Positions 6,911-13,540 of a DNA stretch of 13,540 nucleotides are shown here, piece by piece. The translations under genes and the position numbers were made by a program. Source of the DNA: Spirosoma sp. Lineage in GTDB: Bacteria; Bacteroidota; Bacteroidia; Cytophagales; Spirosomataceae. The stretch covers positions 1 to 13,540 of the forward strand of contig JANXVQ010000784.1 of assembly GCA_025351545.1 (NCBI GenBank). The letters are read 5' to 3'. Position 1 is the stretch's first letter. The number at the start of each line of letters is the position of its first letter. Under the pieces are notes generated by a model. The model worked only from the letters and a program-made list of their open reading frames with translations. It ran no database searches and had not been told where the DNA came from.

Positions 6911-9442
6911 ATGAAACAATTACTACAAAGTACGATTACCTTTGGCCTGATATTGATCGGCTTGTCGTTTTCGGCAAGGGCCCAAACAACTTATATCGTT
7001 TCGGGCCGGGTGACGGATGCAGTTACCGGTGAAGGCATTCCTTTTGCAAGCGTTGCCCTAAAAGGAAAAACATCGGGCACTACCTCCGATGCTACTGGCC
7101 ATTACTCGTTTCGCGTTACCCGGCTATCCGACTCATTACTGGTGCTTAGTCTGGGTTACCGCACAGGCTCCTACCCTATTTTAACACAGACCACTCAGAC
7201 CATTAATGCCCAACTAAAGGCTACGGCCACGAAGTTGCAGGAGGTGAGAGTCTATACAAAAAAGGGTGATCCTGCTTACCGGGTCATACGCGAGGTGGTG
7301 CATCGGCGCGATCAGTTCAACCCGGCACAGCTATCGGCCTATCAATACGACAGTTATACCAAGATTGAAGGGTATATCAATAACTTCGTTCAGAAACGTA
7401 AAAACAACAAGAGACCAGGGCCAATTAGTCGGCTGTTAGGCAAGCTTCCGGCAATTACGGATGAAAACGGTCAGGCCGCCATACCGGTGTTCATCTCCGA
7501 AACGGTTTCTAATTTTTACGCTCGCACAAACCCTATAAAAGTTAAAGAGTATGTTCAGAAGTCGCATGTAACGGGTGTGGGTGTCAGCGATGGCGGGCTA
7601 ATTGCCCAACTCACAGGCGCGTCGTTTCAGCAGTATAATTTTTACCGAAATTCGCTCAATATTCTACAAAAAGACATTCCATCACCAATAGGTAGCCAAT
7701 GGGAAACTATTTACACATTCCGGATGAAGGATACGATTGTTCTCAACAATTCGGTTTGCTACGCTATTGAGTTCACACCCAAGCGTGCCAGCGATTTGGC
7801 CTTTACCGGAACGGTTTTCATTGATACTCTCCAGATGGCACTGGCCCAGATAGACGCCCGGGTCGATAAGCGGGCCAACATTAACTTTGTTGATGAACTG
7901 CACATCGAACAGGATTGGGAAACCACGCCTTCGGGTCTCCGTTTCCCAACGCAAACGCAGGTAACAATTGACACCGACGAACCAACACCAAATGCGCCGG
8001 GCGCGCTGATTCGTTTTTTTGCGGCATCAAGCAACATCATTGAGAATCAGCCCAAAGACATTAGCTTTTATAATCCGTCTATTGAATTGGCCGACGATTA
8101 TAAAGAAGCAGATACTGCTTTCTGGCAACGGGTACGGCCCAGTTCGCTCTCGCCCAGCGAGTGGCGGGCCATGAAGGTGGTCGATTCGGTACGAAACGTG
8201 CCATTTATCAAAGTAGCCGGCGAAATTATTAAGATTGGCGTTTTGGGCTATAAACCGTTGGGCAAGCTAAATATCGAACTGGGCCCAATTCTCTATTCAT
8301 ACGCCAGCAACATGGTTGAAGGTCATCGATTTAGACTTGGTTTGCGCACCAATACGGGCTTTAGCCGCAAGTGGCTCCTGAGCGGATATTTGGCCTATGG
8401 AACTCAGGATCAGAAGTTTAAATATACGGCAAATGTCGAATATATTCTGAGTCGTAAACCCTGGACAGTCATTGGTGTTCGGCAGAGTTATGATTTGGAA
8501 CGCGTTGGGGTATCGGCAGATAACATCGGAAATAACTCCTTGTTTGCGGCTTACTCACGCTTTGGCACTATCCGGCGGCCTTATTTTCAGGAAGAAAAAC
8601 TACTTTATTTTCGGCGGGAAATGGGCCGGGGCTTCACCCAGACGGTAGCCCTGCGAAACCGCAATTTCGAGCCACTCTTTCCCTTTGCCTTCCAGCCTCA
8701 AACAAAAGACCCCGACCAGACGCTTCGGAGCAAATACCAGATAACGGAATTGATTTCAGAAACCCGTTATGCTCCTGACGAAGTCATGCTGCAAAACGAT
8801 AATGTACGGGTCAGTGCCGGAGCCACCCGCAAACCGATTTATACGCTACGCTACACGCTTGGTCTTCGAAATGTACTTGGCAGTGATTTTAACTACCAGC
8901 GAATTGCCCTGACCATGAAGCACTCCTTCCGCATGGGCGTTTTGGGTCGAACCTACTATACGGTTGGTGTCGGTATCATTCCGTCTACCGTTCCCTATCC
9001 GTTGCTGTACACTCCGCTGGGTAACGAATCGTCTTTTTATGTGGGTAATGCCTATAACCTGATGAATTATTTTGAGTTTATCTGCGACCGTTGGGCAACA
9101 GCGCAGGTCGAACATAATTTTGGCGGACTGCTCTTCAACAGGATTCCAGGGCTTCGGCGGCTTAAATGGCGCGAATTAATCACGGCGAAAGTGCTGGCTG
9201 GCAGCGTTTCGCCAGAAAATTTAGCCGTTATCCCGGCAACAAATGAAGCAGGAGAGGCCGTTGAGGGATTTAGCTCGTTGACTCAAACGCCCTACGTTGA
9301 AATTGGCTACGGTATCGACAACATTTTCAAAGTGTTGCGTGTAGACGCTATTCATCGGCTCACCTATCGGGATAATATCGGACGTACAGGCATTCCCGTT
9401 ACACCATTTGCCGTTAAATTGTCGGGCTGGTTATCATTTTAG
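6911..9442 (+). CDS. DUF5686 outer-membrane protein with carboxypeptidase-regulatory-like domain
   Basis: This is a predicted outer-membrane protein of 843 residues. A signal peptide with cleavage site ARA|Q after residue 24 is followed by a carboxypeptidase-D regulatory-like (CarboxypepD_reg) beta-sandwich at about 28-108, with the typical GRVTDAVTGEGIPFASVALKG opening. From about 118 the protein is DUF5686: the entry motif PAYRVIREVVHRRDQ, then YQYDSYTKIEG, and a long C-terminal part of alternating aromatic and polar strands that looks like a beta-barrel. The last residue is Phe, as in proteins inserted by the BAM machinery. It shares the N-terminal domain with SusC/TonB receptors but shows no plug domain or TonB box, so it is not a nutrient receptor of that type. 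The molecular function of DUF5686 is not known. The gene stands alone on its strand; its stop is 20 bases from the convergent carbonic anhydrase gene, with no clear terminator between. Confidence 0.85.
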   Translation: MKQLLQSTITFGLILIGLSFSARAQTTYIVSGRVTDAVTGEGIPFASVALKGKTSGTTSDATGHYSFRVTRLSDSLLVLSLGYRTGSYPILTQTTQTINAQLKATATKLQEVRVYTKKGDPAYRVIREVVHRRDQFNPAQLSAYQYDSYTKIEGYINNFVQKRKNNKRPGPISRLLGKLPAITDENGQAAIPVFISETVSNFYARTNPIKVKEYVQKSHVTGVGVSDGGLIAQLTGASFQQYNFYRNSLNILQKDIPSPIGSQWETIYTFRMKDTIVLNNSVCYAIEFTPKRASDLAFTGTVFIDTLQMALAQIDARVDKRANINFVDELHIEQDWETTPSGLRFPTQTQVTIDTDEPTPNAPGALIRFFAASSNIIENQPKDISFYNPSIELADDYKEADTAFWQRVRPSSLSPSEWRAMKVVDSVRNVPFIKVAGEIIKIGVLGYKPLGKLNIELGPILYSYASNMVEGHRFRLGLRTNTGFSRKWLLSGYLAYGTQDQKFKYTANVEYILSRKPWTVIGVRQSYDLERVGVSADNIGNNSLFAAYSRFGTIRRPYFQEEKLLYFRREMGRGFTQTVALRNRNFEPLFPFAFQPQTKDPDQTLRSKYQITELISETRYAPDEVMLQNDNVRVSAGATRKPIYTLRYTLGLRNVLGSDFNYQRIALTMKHSFRMGVLGRTYYTVGVGIIPSTVPYPLLYTPLGNESSFYVGNAYNLMNYFEFICDRWATAQVEHNFGGLLFNRIPGLRRLKWRELITAKVLAGSVSPENLAVIPATNEAGEAVEGFSSLTQTPYVEIGYGIDNIFKVLRVDAIHRLTYRDNIGRTGIPVTPFAVKLSGWLSF

Positions 9443-9462
9443 ACTAAGAGTTACTTTGGCTC

Positions 9463-10107
9463 CTACTGACTGGTTTTTGACAGCATATTTTTTACACCTG
9501 CCGAATCCACGACGGGCGGCACCAGCTTTACAACTTCATTGATCAGGCCTGTGCGAAGGTTAAAAACCCAGCCGTGCAAACTCGGGATCTGGTGATTAGC
9601 CCACATGGTACGTACGCTGACCGTTTCGGCTAAGTTATGAATCTGCTCTTGCACATTCAGCTCAACCAGTCGATCGAAACGGTTATGATCATCCGGTATC
9701 TGGTCCAATTCGGCCTGGTATTTAGTTTGCACATGGCTGATGTTAACAAGCCACTGATCAATAAGGCCCAGTTTTTTACCCGCCATTGCCGCTTTTACAC
9801 CCCCGCATTCATAATGTCCACAGACAATAACATGCTGAACTTTAAGCACTTCAACAGCATACTGCACCACACTCAGAACGTTCAGATCACCGGGAACAAC
9901 CATGTTGGCAATGTTGCGGTGTACGAACATTTCACCGGGATCAGCCCCGGTAATCTGTTCGGCCGAAACCCGGCTGTCGGAACAGCCAATCCATAAAAAG
10001 TCAGGCTTCTGATCGGTCGATAACGTATCGAAATAGGCATCACTGAATTCGATCCGATCCTGAACCCAGGCTTTATTCATCAACAATAATCGTTCAAATG
10101 GGAGCAT
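9463..10107 (-). CDS. can: Beta-class carbonic anhydrase (Can-like)
   Basis: This zinc enzyme interconverts CO2 and bicarbonate in the cytoplasm. From the ATG at 10107 it has 214 residues. The zinc ligands fall at the same numbers as in E. coli Can: C42 and D44 in WIGCSDSR, and H98 and C101 in CGHYECGG; R46 completes the Asp-Arg dyad. W39 and R64, two residues of the allosteric bicarbonate site of type II beta enzymes, are present, while the position matching Tyr181 appears to be Phe (about 182). A TTG at 10119 would add four residues; I prefer the ATG because it gives the standard N-terminus and numbering. The gene overlaps the 3' end of the SulP transporter by 14 bases, so translation is probably coupled. 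This SulP-carbonic anhydrase pairing is known in many bacteria and suggests that the transporter carries bicarbonate. Confidence 0.94.
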   Translation of the reverse strand: MLPFERLLLMNKAWVQDRIEFSDAYFDTLSTDQKPDFLWIGCSDSRVSAEQITGADPGEMFVHRNIANMVVPGDLNVLSVVQYAVEVLKVQHVIVCGHYECGGVKAAMAGKKLGLIDQWLVNISHVQTKYQAELDQIPDDHNRFDRLVELNVQEQIHNLAETVSVRTMWANHQIPSLHGWVFNLRTGLINEVVKLVPPVVDSAGVKNMLSKTSQ

Positions 10108-10996
10108 ACGTTGGGGCAATGCGTTTACGTTGGGTTACCTGGCGGAGTTCATAACTGACGCCCATTGTTTTGGCAGTCTGTGCGAAGTCGATCAGAAAAG
10201 TATAAATGTCGTTGTCAATAAAGGTGGCATACCGGCCATCAATCAATACCGAATCACCCCGTTTCAGGGACAATAATGTTTCTTTGAGTTGGGGTTTGCT
10301 CAGGAAATACATATCCCGCTGAAATTTCACCAGCACGTTATTTCCGTCACGAATGACGCGAAATGACGACTGCGAATTCGTATACAGCACAAATAGTAGT
10401 CCAACCGTGGCCCCAATAGCGATACCAATGAGCAGATCAGTAAAAATAATGCTTAACACGGTAACGACAAAGGGGATAAACTGGCTGGCCCCTTGCTGAT
10501 AAATGCCCTTGATAATATGCGGCTGGGTAAGTTTATAGCCTACCACAATTAACATGGCAGCCAGGCACGATAAAGGTATGTAGTTGAGTACCGATCCGGC
10601 CAGAAATAAGGACAGAAACAATAAAACCCCGTTGATTATAGTAGACAATCGCGACTTGGCCTTACTCATTACGTTGGCCGATGTGCGGACCACAACTGAT
10701 GTAATAGGTAAGCCACCAATCATACCCGATACGATATTGCCTATGCCCTGCGCCACTAGCTCCTGATTAGACGATGGGATGCGCCGAAGCGGATCGATGC
10801 GCTCGGAGGCTTCAATGTTAAATAGAGATTCGAGGCTGGCTACCAGCGCGATAGTGACAGCAATAACGTAGACCCGAGGGTTAGTTAAAGCCGAAAAATC
10901 TGGTAGATTGATCATCGACAGTAACCCTTTTTCGGCCGAGATAAGGGGAATTTGTACCATATGGCCGCTGGAGTCTCCCAGATACCAGTCCGGCAT
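10094..10996 (-). CDS. SulP transporter, second half (helices 8-14 plus STAS domain)
   Basis: This 300-residue open frame is the C-terminal part of a SulP/SLC26 anion transporter and lies in the same reading frame as the N-terminal part encoded at 11009-11686. It begins at an ATG 12 bases after that part's TAA. It contains the conserved helix-8 motif SLESLFNIEA (54-63), IGNIVSGMIGGLPITSVVVRTSANV (helices 9-10, about 86-109), further helices at about 120-136, 142-156 and 172-206, and a short cytoplasmic STAS-like domain from about 212. An A/T-rich stretch just before the ATG resembles a Bacteroidota translation start, so separate translation is plausible. The downstream carbonic anhydrase overlaps its end. 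It could be a true half-transporter, the end of a readthrough product or the remnant of a broken gene. Confidence 0.85.
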   Translation of the reverse strand: MPDWYLGDSSGHMVQIPLISAEKGLLSMINLPDFSALTNPRVYVIAVTIALVASLESLFNIEASERIDPLRRIPSSNQELVAQGIGNIVSGMIGGLPITSVVVRTSANVMSKAKSRLSTIINGVLLFLSLFLAGSVLNYIPLSCLAAMLIVVGYKLTQPHIIKGIYQQGASQFIPFVVTVLSIIFTDLLIGIAIGATVGLLFVLYTNSQSSFRVIRDGNNVLVKFQRDMYFLSKPQLKETLLSLKRGDSVLIDGRYATFIDNDIYTFLIDFAQTAKTMGVSYELRQVTQRKRIAPTYAPI

Positions 10997-11008
10997 ATAT
11001 TGTTTAAA

Positions 11009-11686
11009 TTAATAATTCAAGCCCACACCAACCAGTACCACAGCCAGGGCAGCTGGCAGGAACTCATAAAACCGACGTTTTTTTTCAGCTACCCGGTCCC
11101 AATAAAGCAGAATACCAAATGAAACCAGGCTGATAATCACCGCGCCAATATTAGGATTTATAAAGGATTGGTAAATTTCGGTGAGCGTATTCTCCCGATC
11201 CGCAATCTGCCCGAATTCGAACTCACCTTCAAAATCGGTGTCCCGACCCAAGGCATGCGGAATTTGTTTCAGGATAATAACAAGGCCAATACCTACCAGC
11301 ATACCCCGAATGACCGAATTCGGGAAAAAACTGCTGAATCGACCGGCTTTCAGTAATCCCATTACGACCTGAATGAGTCCTGCCAGGACAACCGCCACCA
11401 GAAAGGCATCATAAGACCCTATCGTCCGGATCGAGTCGAGCACAATAACGGCCAGACCAGCCGCAGGGCCACTCACACTGACCTCAGAGCCGGAGAACAA
11501 CCCCACTAGAATGCCGCCCACAATACCCGCGATTAACCCGGCCAGTGAAGGCGCTCCCGACGCCAGCGCAATGCCCAGACAAAGGGGTAACGACGCCAGG
11601 TAAACGGATACACCAGCGGTTAAATCGCTTGACAAATAAGCCTTGCGGTAGTGCCGAAAAGGTTGAAAAGGGTTATTGACTGCCAT
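11009..11686 (-). CDS. SulP transporter, first half (helices 1-7)
   Basis: This 225-residue open frame is the N-terminal half of a SulP/SLC26 anion transporter, inner membrane. The start MAVNNPFQPFRHY, followed by SSDLTAGVSVYLASLPLCLGIA, is standard for the family. Helices can be placed at about 21-43, 47-65, 68-88, 94-113, 122-142, 178-197 and 207-225. The motif SVSGPAAGL (70-78) is the helix-3 anion-site region. The frame stops at TAA (11009-11011) right after helix 7; four more sense codons and then an ATG at 10996 continue the family sequence without a frame change. Together the two parts plus the gap give 530 codons, the normal SulP length. Linkage to carbonic anhydrase suggests bicarbonate as substrate, but sulfate or another anion cannot be excluded. 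Whether this half is functional alone is unknown. Confidence 0.85.
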   Translation of the reverse strand: MAVNNPFQPFRHYRKAYLSSDLTAGVSVYLASLPLCLGIALASGAPSLAGLIAGIVGGILVGLFSGSEVSVSGPAAGLAVIVLDSIRTIGSYDAFLVAVVLAGLIQVVMGLLKAGRFSSFFPNSVIRGMLVGIGLVIILKQIPHALGRDTDFEGEFEFGQIADRENTLTEIYQSFINPNIGAVIISLVSFGILLYWDRVAEKKRRFYEFLPAALAVVLVGVGLNY

Positions 11687-11861
11687 TTATTGAGTGAATT
11701 TGTCGTTAATCTATTTAGCTGCTAATCGCTGAAGAAACATTTATAACTGTAGATACACAGCACGTTACCAATGAGTCCTCTACTTCACATAGAACCAGTA
11801 GGATCTATTACAAAAGGTATATTCGTATACATGTAACGTCAAAAAGACGATTATCTACCCA

Positions 11862-11894
11862 CAAAGTTAAGACAGATTAAAATAATTAATCAAA
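11862..11894 (-). promoter_or_regulatory. Candidate promoter of the SulP-carbonic anhydrase operon
   Basis: On the minus strand TTTG (11891-11894) is followed after 21 bases by TAACTTTG (11862-11869), a good match to the Bacteroidota pattern. The -33 box lies two bases after the phosphoglucomutase stop codon. The leader to the ATG at 11686 would be about 170 bases. It contains a 5-bp hairpin with a 4-base loop at 11817-11830 (GTATA/TATAC) and a second T-rich near-match (TACCTTTT) around 11811-11818. Confidence 0.5.
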
Positions 11895-11895
11895 C

Positions 11896-12549
11896 TTATT
11901 CACTCTTTTTTAGTACCTCTTCTACAGTCAGGGCGTTTAGGGAGGGGGCTACCAAATCGGCTTGGGTGAGCACACTGGGTGAACCCAGACCAACCACAAA
12001 CATGCCGCCCCGCTTGCCCGCTTCAACACCCGCTACGGCATCTTCAAACACAACACACTCCGCCGGACTAACCTCCAGTTCAGCCGCGCCTTTGGTAAAT
12101 ACCTCTGGATCAGGCTTGCCTTTGCTGATTTTAGTACCGTCGATAATGGCATCAAATGCGTTACTCATGCCGATACGATCCAGAATCAGAGCAGCGTTTT
12201 TGCTTACCGAGCCAAGGGCTGTTTTCAAGCCTGCTTTACGAACCTGCGAGAAAAAAGTAGCCACACCAGGCAAAATATCATCTGAATTCATCCGGCTAAC
12301 GAGTTCCAGATACCACTGATTTTTCTGAGCAGCCAGTTCATTTTTTTTCTCTTCTGGTAACGACAACCCGCCATGTGCCAGAATCAGATCTAAAGAATCC
12401 ATCCGGCTAACGCCCTTGAGTTGTTCATTAAACTCTTCCGAAATATCGAACCCGAGTTCGTTGGCAAGCCGTTTCCAGGCTTGGTAATGATAGATGGCGG
12501 TGTCCACAATGACCCCATCGAGGTCGAAAAGAAACGCTTTAATAGGCAT
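11896..12549 (-). CDS. pgmB: Beta-phosphoglucomutase (HAD superfamily)
   Basis: This cytoplasmic enzyme interconverts beta-glucose 1-phosphate and glucose 6-phosphate, used when maltose, trehalose or similar disaccharides are split by phosphorolysis. The 217 residues match the Lactococcus enzyme almost position for position: nucleophile D9 and acid/base D11 in FDLDGVIVDT, H21 in the cap hinge, the substrate-specificity loop LKGVSR (K45, R49), S114 and K117 in GSVSKN, K145 in KGKPDP, and the Mg-binding pair E169/D170 in FEDAVAG. This full set separates it from general phosphoglycolate-type HAD phosphatases. The ATG at 12549 gives the family N-terminus. No disaccharide phosphorylase (GH65) or sugar transporter lies next to it here, so the sugar pathway it serves cannot be named. 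It is divergent from creD. Confidence 0.92.
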   Translation of the reverse strand: MPIKAFLFDLDGVIVDTAIYHYQAWKRLANELGFDISEEFNEQLKGVSRMDSLDLILAHGGLSLPEEKKNELAAQKNQWYLELVSRMNSDDILPGVATFFSQVRKAGLKTALGSVSKNAALILDRIGMSNAFDAIIDGTKISKGKPDPEVFTKGAAELEVSPAECVVFEDAVAGVEAGKRGGMFVVGLGSPSVLTQADLVAPSLNALTVEEVLKKSE

Positions 12550-12571
12550 ACTACTTCAGATTGACGAATGG

Positions 12572-12579
12572 CAAAAGTA
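12572..12579 (-). promoter_or_regulatory. Candidate -7 element of the phosphoglucomutase gene
   Basis: TACTTTTG on the minus strand fits TAnnTTTG and lies 22 bases before the ATG at 12549. TTG triplets occur 15 and 24 bases further upstream, both off the preferred spacing. Confidence 0.4.
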
Positions 12580-12628
12580 GTCGATTCAGAAGCTCAATGG
12601 TGGCAACTTAAAAAATTTACGCCAAAAC

Positions 12629-12660
12629 TTGCAAAGTCAGAAAAGCTTTAACTTACTTTG
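12629..12660 (+). promoter_or_regulatory. Candidate creD promoter
   Basis: TTG (12629-12631) and TACTTTG (12654-12660, one base shorter than TAnnTTTG) are 22 bases apart, leaving a leader of about 25 A-rich bases before the ATG at 12692. The fit to consensus is imperfect. Confidence 0.35.
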
Positions 12661-12672
12661 CAACACAAAGTA
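12654..12672 (+). repeat. Inverted repeat over the creD promoter
   Basis: TACTTTG and CAAAGTA form a perfect 7-base inverted repeat around CAACA. The right arm is also part of the 10-base palindrome AAAGTACTTT (12667-12676), and the left arm pairs with GCAAAGT at 12631-12637. The cluster covers the -7 element and the expected start of transcription, as an operator or a 5' mRNA hairpin would. Confidence 0.45.
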
Positions 12673-12691
12673 CTTTCAAAAACAAATAAAC

Positions 12692-13540
12692 ATGGAACAC
12701 AACTCTGATCCTATGCATCCTATTACGTTGTTTGATCGTGTTAATCGTTGGCTCCGTACCTCTACGATGCTGAAACTTGCCATTATTGGTATTCTTGTAC
12801 TGATACTTATGATTCCAACGGGCATGTTGACGTCACTAATCAACGAGCGAGAGTCAACGCGCAACGAGGCTATAGCGGAGGTTAGCGCGAAATGGGGTAA
12901 TGAGCAGGTTATTGGTGGACCTGTGCTGTCAGTTCCTTATCAACTAGTTACCAAAGATGACAAGGGAAGAACCCAAAGCCAAACGATGTACGCTCATTTT
13001 CTGCCCGACGACTTGCAGTTCGATGGTAGTATTCAGCCCGAAAAGCGAAACCGGGGTATTTTTGTCGTTATGCTTTATAATACCCGGCTAACGATTCGGG
13101 GAAATTTCAAGAAGCCATCCGTTGCATCGCTTGGGTTATCGCCCGATGTTATGCAATGGGATAAAGCTTTTTTATCGCTCGGCATTAGTGATATGAAAGG
13201 TATCCGGGATGCCATTAGCTTTCGCGTCAATAATCAACGGCTGGCGGCTGAACCGGGAATTCCAAGCAGCGATATCGTGTCGTCGGGTGTGAGCGTTCCC
13301 ATTTCGCTTACTGCCGACACCTACCAATTTGAATCAATTATCAATCTGAATGGCAGTACCCAATTGAGCTTTCTGCCCTTCGGTAAAGAAACGAGGGTAC
13401 GTCTGCAGTCACCCTGGACTACGCCGAGTTTTACCGGCTCGTTTCTGCCCGATCAGCGCAGTGTGACCGATCAGGGCTTTCGGGCCTCCTGGAAAGTATT
13501 GCAATTCAACCGGAATTTCCCACAGCAGGGAATTGGCAAT
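12692..13540 (+). CDS. creD: CreD-like inner-membrane protein (partial, runs off the window)
   Basis: The first 283 codons of a CreD family protein are present; the frame is open to the last base, so the C-terminal part lies outside the window. A basic N-terminal tail leads to a hydrophobic helix at about 27-49 (LKLAIIGILVLILMIPTGML). The family signature region WGNEQVIGGPVLSVPY (68-83) follows, then a large extracytoplasmic beta-rich domain. Full-length members are about 430-460 residues and end with several more membrane helices, not seen here. In enterobacteria creD belongs to the CreBC regulon and affects envelope stability; in Stenotrophomonas it also maintains the envelope. In Bacteroidota its role is less clear. 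No CreBC pair lies in the window; the LytS/LytTR pair is 9 kb away and there is no evidence of a link. The ATG at 12692 is preceded by an A-rich leader typical of the phylum. Confidence 0.9.
   Translation, partial: MEHNSDPMHPITLFDRVNRWLRTSTMLKLAIIGILVLILMIPTGMLTSLINERESTRNEAIAEVSAKWGNEQVIGGPVLSVPYQLVTKDDKGRTQSQTMYAHFLPDDLQFDGSIQPEKRNRGIFVVMLYNTRLTIRGNFKKPSVASLGLSPDVMQWDKAFLSLGISDMKGIRDAISFRVNNQRLAAEPGIPSSDIVSSGVSVPISLTADTYQFESIINLNGSTQLSFLPFGKETRVRLQSPWTTPSFTGSFLPDQRSVTDQGFRASWKVLQFNRNFPQQGIGN

Noticed and set aside
9637..9996. Plus-strand 119-codon frame inside the carbonic anhydrase gene
   Set aside because: Antisense shadow of conserved coding sequence, no domain match.
10108..10119. TTG start four codons earlier for the carbonic anhydrase
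   Set aside because: The ATG at 10107 gives family-standard length and zinc-ligand numbering; TTG would only lengthen the overlap with SulP.
10994..11020. Frameshift as the cause of the split SulP gene
   Set aside because: The two parts are exactly in the same frame (starts 690 bases apart), so no insertion or deletion is needed; only one stop codon separates them.
12676..12864. Minus-strand frame opposite the start of creD
   Set aside because: It lies against the conserved creD N-terminus and promoter and resembles nothing known.
1..13540. CRISPR array, transposon ends, tRNA or rRNA, phage-defence genes
   Set aside because: No regularly spaced repeats, transposase or integrase motifs, cloverleaf-like segments or defence-type domains were seen.

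Overview
The window looks like a chromosomal segment of a Bacteroidota bacterium, most like the Cytophagia (Spirosoma and relatives). Four things point there: a large outer-membrane protein with an N-terminal carboxypeptidase-regulatory-like domain fused to DUF5686, a LytS/LytTR two-gene sensor pair, A/T-rich translation starts with little Shine-Dalgarno, and repeated matches to the Bacteroidota promoter pattern TAnnTTTG (sometimes with TTG about 18-22 bases upstream). The genus is an inference from gene style; no rRNA or tRNA is present to fix it. I see no mobile element, CRISPR array, phage gene or defence cassette.

Layout. On the minus strand at the left end lie an RluA-type pseudouridine synthase (25-945) and a histidine kinase to LytTR response regulator operon (transcribed 3198 to 1209). 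A divergent SdiA-regulated-type lipoprotein (3418-4251, plus) converges on an AqpZ-like aquaporin (4325-5038, minus), with a long two-way hairpin terminator between them. Upstream of the aquaporin on the same strand is a LolC/E-type ABC permease that starts at TTG (5126-6352). A 558-base non-coding stretch (6353-6910) separates it from the plus-strand DUF5686 outer-membrane protein (6911-9442).

The right part holds a minus-strand SulP anion transporter plus beta-carbonic anhydrase operon (11686 to 9463), preceded on the same strand by a beta-phosphoglucomutase-like HAD enzyme (11896-12549). A divergent creD gene (12692 onward, plus) runs off the end of the window.

How the genes fit together. 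The transporter and carbonic anhydrase overlap by 14 bases and probably form one bicarbonate/CO2 supply module. The SulP reading frame is cut by one in-frame TAA exactly between its two seven-helix halves, with an ATG restarting the same frame 12 bases after the stop. It therefore reads as two half-transporters, a stop-readthrough product or a recent nonsense mutation; this is the most unusual point in the window. The kinase and regulator form a complete signalling pair. The remaining genes are mostly envelope or housekeeping functions that do not obviously belong to one pathway. No wholly new system is evident.
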